This document shows, piece after piece, positions 36,755 through 47,210 of a DNA stretch of 64,000 bases. The stretch spans positions 59,363 to 123,362 of the forward strand of contig CAKQPT010000004.1 of NCBI GenBank assembly GCA_934270345.1, written 5' to 3'. The notes beneath the pieces are model-generated. The model did not search any database, was not told the DNA's origin, and worked only from the letters and a program-made list of their open reading frames with translations. The translations under genes were made by a program, and so were the position numbers. Positions within the stretch are counted from its first letter, which is position 1. Each line of letters begins with the position of its first letter. Origin of the DNA: an uncultured Oribacterium sp. (GTDB taxonomy: Bacteria; Bacillota; Clostridia; Lachnospirales; Lachnospiraceae).

Positions 36755-37813
36755 TCAGGCCTCGGCGCAGAGCTTCGCGATGTCCTCGGAGGTCTCGATC
36801 GCGGTGACCGTGAACTCCGTGATGCCCATGTCACGAGCCACCTTCTTTACGAAGCCGGCGAGCGTATGGCCCGGGCCGATCTCGATGAAATTCGTCACGC
36901 CGTCCTCAAACATCTCGCGGAGAATCGCCTCCATGCGGACCGGCTTCTGCACCTGCTCTTCGAGGAGCTCCGGGATCGCCTTACGGAGTCCGGCGAGGGT
37001 CGTCGCGGTCGTGGACTCCACGGATGCGCTGACCTCCTCACAGGCCCCGCCGAGGTAGTTGAACATCACCGGGCACTTCGGGCGCTGGAAGCGGATGTTC
37101 TTAAAGTAACGGGCGAGTGCATCGCCGGCACTCTTCATAAAGACGGTATGGAACGGACCAGAGACACGAAGCGGGATGCACTTGCCCTTGCCGCTTGCGC
37201 TGATGATCTCGGCTGCCTTCGCAACGGCCGCCTTCTCCCCACCGATGACGATCTGTCCCGGACAGTTCAGGTTGCAGAGGGAAACGATCTTTCCGGTCTC
37301 AAGCTGCGCCTGACGGCAGACCGTCTCGAGGTCCTCGGCGGATACACCGAGCACCGCGCTCATGCCGCAGTCGATGCCCTCGGACGCAGCCGCCATGCTG
37401 GCACCGCGGAAGGCCACCATGTTCACCGTGGTCTCTGCGTCCATCACCTCTGCCGCCTCGAGTGCCGAGTACTCACCGAGGGAAAGGCCGGCGGTCACAT
37501 CCGGACGGATGCCGTGCACACGGAGGATCTCGGTCACACCACAGGCGAAGGCTACCATCGCCGGCTGGGTGTAGCGGGTTTCGTTGATGACGCCATCCGG
37601 ATCCTGGAAGGCGAGACGGTGGAGATCGTAGTTCTGATCGACGCCCTCACCCCCTGCGAACTCCTTACGGAAGTCCTCACTCTTCGTATACTGCTGTAGC
37701 GCATCGCTGACACTGTCAAACACCCGGCGGAACTCCGGATAATCACGGTACAGATCGGCGCCCATACCGACATGCTGGCTGCCCTGTCCTGCGTATAAAA
37801 ATGCTGTTTTCAT
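36755..37813 (-). CDS. fabD: Malonyl-CoA:ACP transacylase
   Basis: Loads malonyl groups on ACP. 352 residues. GQGSQ near the N-terminus, the nucleophile Ser in GLSLGEYSAL and His in SGPFHTVFM are in place. About 30 residues are inserted near 44-75 (between the AxxDAL helix and ETRYTQPAMVA), which accounts for the extra length over the usual 310. AAAGG precedes ATG at 37811-37813. Confidence 0.94.
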   Translation of the reverse strand: MKTAFLYAGQGSQHVGMGADLYRDYPEFRRVFDSVSDALQQYTKSEDFRKEFAGGEGVDQNYDLHRLAFQDPDGVINETRYTQPAMVAFACGVTEILRVHGIRPDVTAGLSLGEYSALEAAEVMDAETTVNMVAFRGASMAAASEGIDCGMSAVLGVSAEDLETVCRQAQLETGKIVSLCNLNCPGQIVIGGEKAAVAKAAEIISASGKGKCIPLRVSGPFHTVFMKSAGDALARYFKNIRFQRPKCPVMFNYLGGACEEVSASVESTTATTLAGLRKAIPELLEEQVQKPVRMEAILREMFEDGVTNFIEIGPGHTLAGFVKKVARDMGITEFTVTAIETSEDIAKLCAEA

Positions 37814-37908
37814 CTTCTACCTTTCTATCTGCTTTCGATGACGGCCTGCGCCATCGGAAATGCATCCTTTCTCACATCCACCGATGCTATACGGAAACGC
37901 GTTTCGAT

Positions 37909-38835
37909 TTACTCCTGACAGATATCCTCGAGGATTTCCGCGAGCGGGCGAATCGTATGCAGCTGTCCGCATACCTGACCTGCCATCAGGGAACCGGTCT
38001 TCACATCGCCCTCGAACACGGCACGACGAAGGGATCCCAGGGTGAACTTCTCAAGCTCCATCTTATCAGCGCCGGCCTTCTCCTGCTTGAGGTAAGCGAC
38101 GGTCATCTGGTTCTTCAGTACACGCACCGGTGTACCGCCGATCCGTCCGGTCACGATGGCATCACTGCCCTGTGCCTTCAGGAGCGCCGCCTTATAGTTC
38201 TCATGGATCGGGCACTCCTCTGCGGAAAGCAGCACCGTACCGATCTGCACGCCACAGGCACCGAGGGCCATGGCTGCCTTAAACTGACGGTGATCTGCGA
38301 TACCGCCGGCCGCGATGACCGGAATCGACACGGTGTCCACACACTGCGGCACCAGGGTCATCGTCGTCATCTCGCCGACATGGCCGCCGGACTCACAGCC
38401 CTCCGCGATGACGGCATACGCACCGAGGCGCTCCATCAGCTTCGCGAGGATCGGGGCACCGACCACCGGAATCACCTTGATGCCGGCTTCCTTAAAGGCC
38501 GCCATGTACTGTCCCGGATTTCCGGCACCGGTCGTCACCACCGGCACCTTCTCTTCGATACATACCTGCACGAACGCCTCCGTGCACGGATTCATCAGCA
38601 TGAGGTTTACACCGAACACCGGCTGGTAGTCTGGTGTCGCCGCCTCCTCGATCAGCTTCCGTGCGGTCCTGATCTCGGTACGGAGCTCCTCCGCCGAGTG
38701 GATGCCGCCGGTTCCGATGAGCCCGAGCGCGCCGGCACAGGCACAGGCCGCCGCGAAGCGACCCGTGGCGATGTTCGCCATACCGCCCTGGATGATCGGA
38801 TATTTCGTTCCCAGTAATTCATTCAGTAATGTCAT
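37909..38835 (-). CDS. fabK: Enoyl-ACP reductase II (FMN-dependent)
   Basis: Last reduction of each elongation cycle, by an FMN TIM-barrel enzyme unrelated to FabI. 308 residues starting TLLNELLGTKYPIIQGGMA, with GVNLMLMNP, EGCESGGHVGE (containing the active His) and IPVIAAGGIAD. FabK use is typical of Clostridia and streptococci and is associated with triclosan insensitivity in the family. AGGAGAGAT before ATG at 38833-38835. Confidence 0.94.
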   Translation of the reverse strand: MTLLNELLGTKYPIIQGGMANIATGRFAAACACAGALGLIGTGGIHSAEELRTEIRTARKLIEEAATPDYQPVFGVNLMLMNPCTEAFVQVCIEEKVPVVTTGAGNPGQYMAAFKEAGIKVIPVVGAPILAKLMERLGAYAVIAEGCESGGHVGEMTTMTLVPQCVDTVSIPVIAAGGIADHRQFKAAMALGACGVQIGTVLLSAEECPIHENYKAALLKAQGSDAIVTGRIGGTPVRVLKNQMTVAYLKQEKAGADKMELEKFTLGSLRRAVFEGDVKTGSLMAGQVCGQLHTIRPLAEILEDICQE

Positions 38836-38844
38836 ATCTCTCCT

Positions 38845-39978
38845 TTACCGTGTCGGTGCGTCATAGTTCAGGATGCAGCCGCCCCAGGTGAGTCCGCCGC
38901 CGAAGCCGGCGAGGATCAGCCGCTCTCCACGCTGGAGGCGTCCCTGCTGCTGCATATCATAAAGCGCTGTCGGAATCGATGCAGCGCTGGTGTTTCCAAG
39001 CATTTCCATGTTCATAAAGAACTTCTCTGCCGGCCAGTGCATCGCCCGGTAGACATGCCGGATGATGCGGGCATTCGCCTGGTGGCAGACCACGTGGTCG
39101 ATGTCCTCCATCGTCTCGCCGGACTGTTCGAGCAGCCCGCCGATGATGCGCGGGATGATGTCACAGGCGAACATGAACACTTCCTTTCCGTCCATCAGCA
39201 TATGGTCAATGCAAACGGTCTCTGCGTTCGTCGCCTCTCGCGCATCTCCGGCTCCACTGTGTGCTGCCTCTGTGTCCGCCGTATCGCCGGTGGATGCCTG
39301 TACCTTTGCAGTGGCCGCGGCATCTCCGCCGGCCGCCTGCGCAGCTTTCCGTGCTTCATACGCACCCGTGTAGACCCCCGGTGCGAGGATCACATCGGAA
39401 CCGCGGGAGCCGAAGAGACGTACGTACGGCTTCGCTTCTTCTCTGTTTTCTACGGTTTCCGTGCATTCGATCACAGCTGCACCGGCACCGTCGCCGAAGA
39501 GAATCGCGGTGGAACGGTCCTCCATCGAGAGGAGACGGGACAGCTGCTCCGTACCGACTACGAGGGCGTAGCGTCGGCCGCTCACGGCGGCGAGGCTGCG
39601 CGCGACCTCGAGGCCATAGATGAAGCCGCTGCAGGCGGCGTTGATGTCGAGGGCAGGCACCTCCGGAAGCCGAAGCTCCCGCTGGAGGATCGCTGCGATG
39701 CTCGGGGTTGCGAGGTCTGCGGACATGCTCGCCACGACGATCGCGCCGATGGCCGACGCCGGAACGCCCTGGCTTTCTGCCTCTGCGAGTGCCTTTCCGG
39801 CCGCCTCGATGGCGAGGGTCACCGCACTTTCCTCTGCGTTACAGAAGCGGCGTGCGTGGATACCGGTTCGTGGATAGATCCAGGCATCGGAGGTATCCAT
39901 CTGCTGACTTAAGTCATCGTTGGTCACCAGTCGGCTCGGATACGCGGCCCCGAGGCCGATGAGTTTCATTTCGTTCAA
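38845..39978 (-). CDS. fabH: 3-oxoacyl-ACP synthase III with Ala-rich insertion
   Basis: Starts fatty acid chains by condensing acetyl- or branched acyl-CoA with malonyl-ACP. 377 residues against a usual 310-330. Cys116 in NAACSGFIYGL, His in VCHQANARI and Asn in GNTSAASIP form the triad. Residues about 206-254 are an Ala/Thr/Gly/Asp-rich insertion placed between the LAPG loop and MDGKEVFMF, outside the core. The start is uncertain: TTG 39976-39978 has AGGAGA at 5 bases, while ATG 39967-39969 is 14 bases away. Ten bases separate it from fabK. Confidence 0.92.
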   Translation of the reverse strand: MNEMKLIGLGAAYPSRLVTNDDLSQQMDTSDAWIYPRTGIHARRFCNAEESAVTLAIEAAGKALAEAESQGVPASAIGAIVVASMSADLATPSIAAILQRELRLPEVPALDINAACSGFIYGLEVARSLAAVSGRRYALVVGTEQLSRLLSMEDRSTAILFGDGAGAAVIECTETVENREEAKPYVRLFGSRGSDVILAPGVYTGAYEARKAAQAAGGDAAATAKVQASTGDTADTEAAHSGAGDAREATNAETVCIDHMLMDGKEVFMFACDIIPRIIGGLLEQSGETMEDIDHVVCHQANARIIRHVYRAMHWPAEKFFMNMEMLGNTSAASIPTALYDMQQQGRLQRGERLILAGFGGGLTWGGCILNYDAPTR

Positions 39979-40085
39979 GATGTCTCCTTATATAGTACAA
40001 ACGCGTTCCTGTCCGGCGCTTCCCGGCGTTCCGCATGCATATGCACATGAAACGCTTCCAGCGGCAGCGGACGGACGCGCTGCGA

Positions 40086-41012
40086 TCAGATATTCCGGTA
40101 CTTCTCCTGGCGCTGCTTCCGGACCTCCTCCGGGCTCAGCTTCAGAAGGTCATTGAGGCTCTTCTCAAGTACGATGTCGAGGCTCGCATAGAGACGCTCC
40201 GGATCGGTCTGTGCACCACCGAGCGGCTCCGGGATCAGATGATCCGCGACACCGGCCTCGCGAAGGTCGCGGGCGGTCAGCTTCATAACCTCGCAGGCCT
40301 CCTCGTGACGGCTTGCGTCCTTCCAGAGGATCGAGGCGAAGCCCTCCGGGCTCAGTACCGAGTACACGGCGTTTTCGAGCATGAGGATCTGGTTGGCGAC
40401 GGAAATCGCCAGCGCGCCACCGGAGTTACCCTCACCGGTCACGACCGCAATCACCGGCACATGCAGGCTGCTCATCGCCGCGAGATTCCGTGCGATGGCC
40501 TCCCCCTGTCCGTGCTCCTCGGCCTCCATGCCAGGATACGCACCCGGCGTATCGATGAAGGTGATGATCGGACGGCCGAACTTCTCGGCCTGCTCCATGA
40601 GACGGAGTGCCTTCCGATAGCCCTCCGGACGCGGCATGCCGAAATTGTAACGGATGTTCTCCTCCATCGTGCGGCCCTTGCGGTGACCGAGAACGGTCAC
40701 CGGCATGCCCTTGTAGCGGGCGATGCCGCCATAGATGGACGCATCCTCATCATAGAGATGGTCGCCCTTCTGCTCGAAGAAGTCGGTGAAGAGATGCTCG
40801 ATGAAATCGTCGATGTGCGGGCGCTTCGGATGACGGGCCAGATAGACACGATCCGCTGCCGAGAGGTCAGCACACTGGGCGAGCAGCTGTGTACGCTCCT
40901 GGTCCAGACGGCGGATTTCCTCAGCATTGGCCTCTACCTCTTCCGGTGTCAGCGAAAGCGTATGGATTCTCTGCTCGAGTGCTTCGGTCTGTTCGATGAT
41001 GTCTTTAATCAT
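40086..41012 (-). CDS. accA: Acetyl-CoA carboxylase carboxyltransferase, alpha subunit
   Basis: Transfers carboxyl from biotin to acetyl-CoA with AccD. 308 residues of crotonase fold: [39 protein letters not shown] (cited by PGAYPG), [14 protein letters not shown] and [12 protein letters not shown]. Its ATG overlaps the accD stop by 4 bases. The N-terminal helical region holds an AGCATTGGCC motif (40923-40932). No accB/accC is present in this cluster. Confidence 0.95.
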   Translation of the reverse strand: MIKDIIEQTEALEQRIHTLSLTPEEVEANAEEIRRLDQERTQLLAQCADLSAADRVYLARHPKRPHIDDFIEHLFTDFFEQKGDHLYDEDASIYGGIARYKGMPVTVLGHRKGRTMEENIRYNFGMPRPEGYRKALRLMEQAEKFGRPIITFIDTPGAYPGMEAEEHGQGEAIARNLAAMSSLHVPVIAVVTGEGNSGGALAISVANQILMLENAVYSVLSPEGFASILWKDASRHEEACEVMKLTARDLREAGVADHLIPEPLGGAQTDPERLYASLDIVLEKSLNDLLKLSPEEVRKQRQEKYRNI

Positions 41013-42049
41013 GCATTTACCTCCCCGGTGGTGACGGCTGCGCGCTGCACGCCGGAATCGACGTGGAGCTTCAGGATGTCGGTCAGAACGTCACGCATCT
41101 CACTGCGCTTGACGATGCGATCTACGAAGCCGTGGTTCTCGAGATACTCGGCACGCTGGAAGCCCTTCGGGAGCTTGCGGTTGATGGTCTGCTCGATGAC
41201 ACGCGGTCCAGCGAAGCCGATCAGTGCGCCCGGCTCTGCGAGGGTGATATCGCCGAGGGTCGCGAAGCTTGCGGTGACGCCGCCCGTGGTCGGGTGGGTC
41301 AGGAAGCTGATGTAGAGACCGCCGTGCTCACTGAAGGTCTCGATGGCTGCACTGGTCTTCGCCATCTGCATGAGGCTGTAGATGCCCTCCTGCATGCGGG
41401 CACCGCCACTCGCGCTGAAGATGAGGAGTGGCAGATGATGTGCGTCGGCATACTCGACCGCACGGGTCACCTTCTCACCGACGGCACGGGACATGGAGCC
41501 CATGAAGAAGCGGCTGTCGAGGACGACCGTCACGAGGCGGATGCCCTCGATGGTGCCGACCGCGGAGATGACGGACTCGGAAAGACCGGTCTTCTCCTCC
41601 TGCTTCTCGATCTTCTCCTTATAACCCGGGAAGCCGAGCGGATCAGCCGCGCTGATGTCGCTGTCCAGCTCTTCGAAGCTGCCCGGATCGAGAATCAGCT
41701 TGAGACGATAGTAGCCACCGAGTGGTGCATACTTTCCGCAGGTCGGGCAGATGAAGTAGTTCTCCTCCCATCTGCGACGGAGCGCACGGCGTCCGCAGCT
41801 CCGGCAGGTGATGAAGCTCGACGGGATCATCACCGCCGGAAGACTCCGACCCGTGCTCTTCTCCCCATCCGCCTTCGCATCTGCTTTCGCTTTTGCCTCT
41901 GCCTTTTCTGTCTTCTCGGCATCCGCGTTCTTTCCGGCGAGCGGCCAGGTAAAATGAACACCGGCGTGTCCGATCATATCCTCCCGCGCCTTCTTCTCGA
42001 ACGCACGGTTCTTATACAGCTCATAAACCTTCTTGATAGGCGACTTCAT
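41009..42049 (-). CDS. accD: Acetyl-CoA carboxylase carboxyltransferase, beta subunit
   Basis: 346 residues. An N-terminal zinc ribbon (CRSCG about 82-86 and CPTCG about 102-106) precedes the carboxyltransferase domain with [11 protein letters not shown] and GPRVIEQTI. Between the first 40 residues and the ribbon lies a Lys/Ala/Glu/Asp-rich low-complexity insertion (about 42-70). AGGAGG before ATG at 42047-42049. Forms the A2D2 carboxyltransferase with AccA. Confidence 0.95.
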   Translation of the reverse strand: MKSPIKKVYELYKNRAFEKKAREDMIGHAGVHFTWPLAGKNADAEKTEKAEAKAKADAKADGEKSTGRSLPAVMIPSSFITCRSCGRRALRRRWEENYFICPTCGKYAPLGGYYRLKLILDPGSFEELDSDISAADPLGFPGYKEKIEKQEEKTGLSESVISAVGTIEGIRLVTVVLDSRFFMGSMSRAVGEKVTRAVEYADAHHLPLLIFSASGGARMQEGIYSLMQMAKTSAAIETFSEHGGLYISFLTHPTTGGVTASFATLGDITLAEPGALIGFAGPRVIEQTINRKLPKGFQRAEYLENHGFVDRIVKRSEMRDVLTDILKLHVDSGVQRAAVTTGEVNA

Positions 42050-42126
42050 GGCCCACCTCCTATATAAACCTTCTCTTTAGAACAGCCCGATTTTCTGATG
42101 AAAACCGAGCTGTCACATAATCTGTC

Positions 42127-42348
42127 TTAGTTCTGGCAGTAATCAACGAGATCCTGTACGGTCGCCATCTTGCCGATCTCACCATCCGGGATGGTCTTAC
42201 CGAGTGCATCCTCAAGCGCCATGTGCAGCTCTACGAGAGAGAGGGAATCCACCTCGAGGTCCTCCTGGAAGCGTGCCTCCGGAGTAACCTTCTCCTCATC
42301 ACATGCGAGTGTATCTACGATAATGTCCTTAACCTGCTCGAAATCCAT
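42127..42348 (-). CDS. acpP: Acyl carrier protein
   Basis: 73 residues, four-helix ACP. Ser in EVDSLSLVELHMALED carries the 4'-phosphopantetheine; the motif is DSL as usual. AAGGAGAACAAA before ATG at 42346-42348. First gene of the fatty acid operon, 78 bp before accD. Confidence 0.95.
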   Translation of the reverse strand: MDFEQVKDIIVDTLACDEEKVTPEARFQEDLEVDSLSLVELHMALEDALGKTIPDGEIGKMATVQDLVDYCQN

Positions 42349-42404
42349 TTTGTTCTCCTTTTGCCGTAGCACGGCGATTCATCTACTGTTTGTGTTCTGC
42401 TTAC

Positions 42405-42446
42405 GAGTGTTGATAGTTAAATACTTTTTATTAAAATATTTTAACT
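42405..42446. promoter_or_regulatory. AT-rich operator candidate upstream of acpP
   Basis: On the minus strand TTTAACTATCAA (42410-42421) resembles the FabT box reported in streptococci (TTTGA-TATCAAA, from memory). It overlaps an AGTTAAATA/TATTTTAACT inverted repeat (42415-42446). A second AT-rich repeat lies near 42604-42630. The rest of the 423-bp gap to sbcC contains the GGGGTCTGACCCC element and no gene. Confidence 0.35.
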
Positions 42447-42657
42447 TTCCTCGCGATGGTGCCTAGAATAAGTGAAATAGCATGGGAAGTCAATGGAATA
42501 AATTCTGAAGCGGAAATAGTTTTGAAAACTACGAAAAACGGAGATAGATGGAAAAGACGCATTTCCGTCCTTTTCATCCTCTCCGTTCTTTAAAAAATTT
42601 GAACTAACTAAATATTTTTAAATACTAAATGAACAATGATTCGTACCGGGAGTCAAA

Positions 42658-42720
42658 GGGGTCTGACCCCCATATGGCAGAATTCAGGTTCTCTCCGTAA
42701 GCAAATGGGGGTCAGACCCC
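42658..42720. repeat. 63-bp MITE-like element with GGGGTCTGACCCC ends
   Basis: GGGGTCTGACCCC (42658-42670) and GGGGTCAGACCCC (42708-42720) face each other across 37 bases of unrelated sequence. Same ends as the element at 1028-1113; the interiors differ. Confidence 0.55.
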
Positions 42721-42771
42721 ATGCTTCTCACCACTTCATCGAAGCCGGTAAATACAGCTTCTTAACGGTTC

Positions 42772-45552
42772 TCAGGAGATCACCTCGACCTGGCTGCCGC
42801 CGGCGCGTTCCTTCGTGACGACGAGCTGCTTATCGATCTGCTGCTTCAGTTCTCCGACATGGGAGATGATGCCGACGAGGCGATGGCCCTCGGTGAGCTC
42901 CGCGAGCGCCTGGATCGCCGCATGCAGTGAATCCTCGTCGAGGGAACCGAAGCCCTCATCGACGAACATGGTGTCGAGGCGGATGCCGCCGACGCTCGAG
43001 CTGATCTCGTCGCTTAAGCCGAGGGCGAGGCTGAGCGAGGCCTTGAAGGACTCGCCGCCCGAGAGCGTCTTCACCGAGCGCAGCGTGCCGTTGTAATGGT
43101 CGAGCACGTCGAGCTCGAGGCCCGACTGTGCCTTCAGATTCTCGGCACTCTTCCGGCGCACGAGCTCGTACTGCGCATCACTCATGATCATGAGGCGCGT
43201 GTTCGCCCGCCTGAGTATCCGGTCGAAGTAGGTCGTCTGGATGTAGGTCTCGAGCGTCATCTTCTCGCTGCCGGCGACCGTGCCGTTCGCGGTGTTCGAG
43301 AGCTCGCTCATCCAGCCATAGTGCCGCTCCTTCTCACTGAGCTGCGCTGCCCCCTCCCGGATCCGTGTAAGCTGCGCCTTATTATTCTCTATACGGGCAA
43401 TGACGCCATCGGCCTCCGCCCGCCGCTGCTGTCGGAGACCGCTGAGTCTGGTCTGCTCTGCCCGCTCGGCTTCAGCATCATACTGCGCGCCTTCGGCCGT
43501 CTTCGCCTGCTCCTCGAGCTTCTGCAGCGAACCGCGCAGCCCGGCGATATTTTCTGCAGCCGCACGTACATCCTGCTCTGCCTGTCGGAAGTCCGCCTTC
43601 GCCTTCCTCTCCAGTTCTTCAAGTCGCGCAATTTCCGCCTGTGCCTCCTTTTCGGATGCAAACGGAAGCTTCGCGCGGCGCTCTTCCATCTCAGCAGCAC
43701 CTGCCGTAAAGGCCGTCTGAAGCTCGATCTGCTGCGCCTCAGCCTTCTGAATCTCATCATTCAGCGCCGCAAGCTTCTGCTCTGCGTCCGGAATCTGCTG
43801 CTCCAGCGTTTTCTTTCGACTGGCTCTTCCCGTCAGTTCCTTCACCGTCGCCGTCAGTGCCGTCGCCTCCTCTGAGAGCGTCGTACTGGCTTCCGCCACC
43901 CGCTGATATGCGAGGTTCAGATCCTTCATTTCGCCGAAAAGTGTCGCACACTGCTGCAGCACATGCTGGGCTGCTCCCTGATATTCTCCACGAAGCCCTT
44001 TTGCCGTGCCGCTTTTTTCCTCTGCATCCCGTCGTAGCTGATCCGCGCGTTTCTGTGCCGCCTGCACATCCGCTTCTGTCGGTGCCGCCGCAGAGAGTGT
44101 CGCCAGATGGCTCTTCGCGGTGATGACATGCCCACAGACCGGACAGGCATCGCCCGGCTTCAGACTGCTCGCCAGAATACCGGCCTGCTCACAGAGAAAC
44201 GCCCGGTTGCAGTTTTTATAGGAAGCATCTGCCTCTTCATACTTCGAAAAAGCCAGTTCGAAGGCCTTCTGTGCATTCGCATACATCCGGCTTTTGTCTT
44301 TCAACGCCGCAAAAAGCTTCGTCAATGTATGCAGCTCATTGCGTTTTCGTGTATTCTCTGCCTGCTCCGCGGTCTTCGTCGCAAGCAGCGCATCCACGTT
44401 TCCGAGGGTCTGCTGCTCCTGCTTCGCTGCTTCGAGCTGCTGCTTCGATGTTTCCTGCTGTACGGTGCGCGTCTTCTGCTCTGCTCGGATCCGGCTCAGC
44501 TGCTGCTCCCGTGTCGTCTGCAGCTTCATACGTGTTCCGAGCTCCGCATACTGCGGCAGCAGCTCCGTAAGCACGGTGATCCGACGCTCCAGTTCTTTTC
44601 GTTCCGGCTCCCGGGCCTGCTCCGCTTCATAGTTCTTCTGCAGCACACGGAGCTTTGGCTCCGCCTCCTCAAGCTGTGCTTTCGTGCGGTCGAGGTCCGA
44701 CTGCAGCTTCTGATAGGCTCCGATCGCCGTCAGGTGGCCGCTGATCTGTTCGAGTGCCGCGTTGGCCTCGTTTATCGCCGTCTTAAGCTGCGCATTTCGC
44801 GTCTCATCGTCCGCGATGATCCTGTCAAGGAGTGACAGCACGTCCGCCGTCAGCATTGCTCCCTGATGCGCCTGCTCAAGCTCGAGGGAGAGTGGGCTCA
44901 GCGGATCCGCCGTCGTGGACTGCACATAGTGCTCGATGGCCTTGCGGGCGTCCTCCTTTTCGACGAAGAGCCGCTTCGCATCACTCAGGATCTGCATCTG
45001 CAGCGCCTTGTAGTGCTCGGTCTCGAAGAGCTTCCGGAAGATTTCCTGGCGCTCCTTCGTGTCCGCGAGCAGCAGCTTCAGGAAATCGCCCTGCGCGATC
45101 ATCGCGATCTGTGAGAACTGCTGGTGGTTGACGCCGAGGATCTCGAGGATCTTCCGGTCGACCTCCCGCAGCTTCGTGAGCACCGCGCCGTCCGGCAGCG
45201 TGAGCTCCGCGTCTGCCTTCTGGATCGTCGTGCCGCCCCCGCGCTTCGCCGGGCGCTCGTACTCCGGATTTCGCTTCACGGTATAGTCCTGTCCACGGTA
45301 ACGGAAGCACATCTCGACCTCCGTCGGGGTCTCCGGCTCCGCGTACTTCGAGCGCAGCATCCCGGCGGTCCGGTTCTCGCCCGAGGCCTCGCCGAAGAGG
45401 GCAAAGGTGATCGCGTCGAAGATCGTAGTCTTGCCCGCGCCCGTGTCGCCCGTGATGAGGTAGAGCCCGCTCTCGCCGAGCTTTTCCATATCGATGTCCG
45501 TCACGCCCTTATAGGGGCCGAAGGCGGACAGCTTTAATTTCAGTGGTCGCAT
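42772..45552 (-). CDS. sbcC: Exonuclease SbcC (Rad50-like ATPase)
   Basis: 926 residues. Walker A TGDTGAGKTT near 33-42, two long coiled coils (about 180-450 and 490-760) meeting at a zinc hook Cys470-Pro-Val-Cys473, then the ABC signature LSGGESFKASLSLALGL and Walker B MFVDEGFGSLDEDSL near the C-terminus. It partners SbcD to cut hairpins and process DNA ends, an activity relevant to this genome's many long palindromes. ATG at 45550-45552 has GGAGGAACAGA. Confidence 0.95.
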   Translation of the reverse strand: MRPLKLKLSAFGPYKGVTDIDMEKLGESGLYLITGDTGAGKTTIFDAITFALFGEASGENRTAGMLRSKYAEPETPTEVEMCFRYRGQDYTVKRNPEYERPAKRGGGTTIQKADAELTLPDGAVLTKLREVDRKILEILGVNHQQFSQIAMIAQGDFLKLLLADTKERQEIFRKLFETEHYKALQMQILSDAKRLFVEKEDARKAIEHYVQSTTADPLSPLSLELEQAHQGAMLTADVLSLLDRIIADDETRNAQLKTAINEANAALEQISGHLTAIGAYQKLQSDLDRTKAQLEEAEPKLRVLQKNYEAEQAREPERKELERRITVLTELLPQYAELGTRMKLQTTREQQLSRIRAEQKTRTVQQETSKQQLEAAKQEQQTLGNVDALLATKTAEQAENTRKRNELHTLTKLFAALKDKSRMYANAQKAFELAFSKYEEADASYKNCNRAFLCEQAGILASSLKPGDACPVCGHVITAKSHLATLSAAAPTEADVQAAQKRADQLRRDAEEKSGTAKGLRGEYQGAAQHVLQQCATLFGEMKDLNLAYQRVAEASTTLSEEATALTATVKELTGRASRKKTLEQQIPDAEQKLAALNDEIQKAEAQQIELQTAFTAGAAEMEERRAKLPFASEKEAQAEIARLEELERKAKADFRQAEQDVRAAAENIAGLRGSLQKLEEQAKTAEGAQYDAEAERAEQTRLSGLRQQRRAEADGVIARIENNKAQLTRIREGAAQLSEKERHYGWMSELSNTANGTVAGSEKMTLETYIQTTYFDRILRRANTRLMIMSDAQYELVRRKSAENLKAQSGLELDVLDHYNGTLRSVKTLSGGESFKASLSLALGLSDEISSSVGGIRLDTMFVDEGFGSLDEDSLHAAIQALAELTEGHRLVGIISHVGELKQQIDKQLVVTKERAGGSQVEVIS

Positions 45553-45655
45553 TCTGTTCCTCCACACATTTCCATCGGATTCTGCTCCGCGCGGATGCCA
45601 GCGTTCCGCATGCCGCTTTCCGTACGGAATCCGCTCATGCTCGATCTGTACGCCT

Positions 45656-46918
45656 TCAGTTCTGTGCTTCCCAGATTTTCTCCATCTGCGCCTGCACGTA
45701 GCGCGCCTGCTCCTCGGTCATATCCTTATGGTTCTGCTTCTCGAAGAGCTCCGAAAACAGGTCGAGCGGAGACTTCTCCTCGAGCTGCTCGAGCTCCAGG
45801 TGCTCGCTGCCCTGGCCACGTGTCCGCGCATTATCGTAGTCAAGCTTCATCAGGTTCGGGTAAATCACCTGCAGGTGCCGCGCCGCATCCGGGACCTCGA
45901 TCTCGTCGGTGAGCGTCACGTGGATGTAGTCGTCCGTCGCCGTGCCCTCGTAGTTCGCGCGCAGCGTGAGTTCCTCATAGCTGCCGCGGATCTCCCGCAT
46001 GTCGTGCAGCGGCCGGAGCTCCCGTGTTCCAATGCAGACGTCCACGACGCCATCCGCTTTCTTCTCCCCGATCTCGACGACCGTCACGGACTTGTGATGG
46101 CGCGCCTCCGAGAAGCTGTATTTCAGCGGGGTGCCGGCATAGCGGATGATCGGACCGCCTTCTTCTCCCATCTGCTGCGGTCCGTGCAGGTGCCCGAGCG
46201 CCACGTAATCAAACGGTGCGAATACGGACGCGTCGACGTTATCGGTGCCGCCGACGGAGATGTCCTCCGAGTCGGAGCGGCTCGCACCGGTCACGAACTG
46301 ATGCGTCACAAGGATGTTCCGGTGCGTCGGATCGATGTCCATGTGCGCGATCGCAACCCGCATGGCATCCGTGTAGCTCTCGATCGTCTCCTCCGGGTAG
46401 AAGCGACGGACATTGGCCGGCTTCAGGAACGGCAGGAGGTAGACATCGACCGGCGGCGTGCCGATCGCAGACGCAGCGGCGCTCGTCGAAGCGGCCGGGC
46501 GGGTGCCTGCCTGCAGGTCGGCAGCATTGTCCGCGGACTGTGGAACGGACGAGATGGTGTCCGGGCATGTGATGCGCTTCACGTGACCGTCGTACACCGG
46601 CGAAAGGTAGATGCCGGAGCGGTCCATAAGACGGTTGCCGAAGGCGATGCGCTCCGGCGAGTCGTGGTTGCCCGCGATAATGAACACGCGCAGCCTAAGC
46701 GCAGCGAGCTCGGTGAGGAACTCGTCGAAGAGCTCGACCGCCTCCGCGCTCGGGATTGCCTTATCGTAGATATCGCCGGCGAGGATGACACCACCGTCCG
46801 GCTGCTCCTCGCGCAGAATCGTGAGAATCTGTTTCAGAATGTAACGCTGATCCTCCAGCATCGGAAACGCATTGACGCGCTTCCCGATATGAAGATCCGC
46901 GAGATGGATGAATTTCAT
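45656..46918 (-). CDS. sbcD: Exonuclease SbcD (Mre11-like nuclease)
   Basis: 420 residues. The metallophosphoesterase motifs DLHIGK (7-12), GDIYDKA, GNHDSPERI, THQF and GHLHGPQ are complete. An Ala/Ser/Thr-rich insertion (about 120-150, from SVPQSADNAADL to SAIGTPP) is unusual. The capping domain follows. First gene of sbcDC, 103 bp before sbcC, with an upstream AT-rich region shared with the divergent nucleotidase gene. Confidence 0.94.
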   Translation of the reverse strand: MKFIHLADLHIGKRVNAFPMLEDQRYILKQILTILREEQPDGGVILAGDIYDKAIPSAEAVELFDEFLTELAALRLRVFIIAGNHDSPERIAFGNRLMDRSGIYLSPVYDGHVKRITCPDTISSVPQSADNAADLQAGTRPAASTSAAASAIGTPPVDVYLLPFLKPANVRRFYPEETIESYTDAMRVAIAHMDIDPTHRNILVTHQFVTGASRSDSEDISVGGTDNVDASVFAPFDYVALGHLHGPQQMGEEGGPIIRYAGTPLKYSFSEARHHKSVTVVEIGEKKADGVVDVCIGTRELRPLHDMREIRGSYEELTLRANYEGTATDDYIHVTLTDEIEVPDAARHLQVIYPNLMKLDYDNARTRGQGSEHLELEQLEEKSPLDLFSELFEKQNHKDMTEEQARYVQAQMEKIWEAQN

Positions 46919-47210
46919 GGTAAATCCTTTCGAACACTATCCTATTTACAGCCACACCGACATTAAGCTGGTAAGCTTTCACACGTATTTTATTATACGT
47001 GATTTTTCCCATATCAAGGAATGATTTTCAGCTTTGACAATTCAGGGATATTGTGCCCTTATTTTTCAATATCATTCACAGAACAGTTACAATCGCCTGC
47101 ATTTTATATTTTCCGCTGCTCATTTCATTAAAATAAAAACATTTAATACTGTTTATAAGTTATACTATAAATATATATCTGCAATGACCGCCGAAGAAAG
47201 GAGGCGCTTT

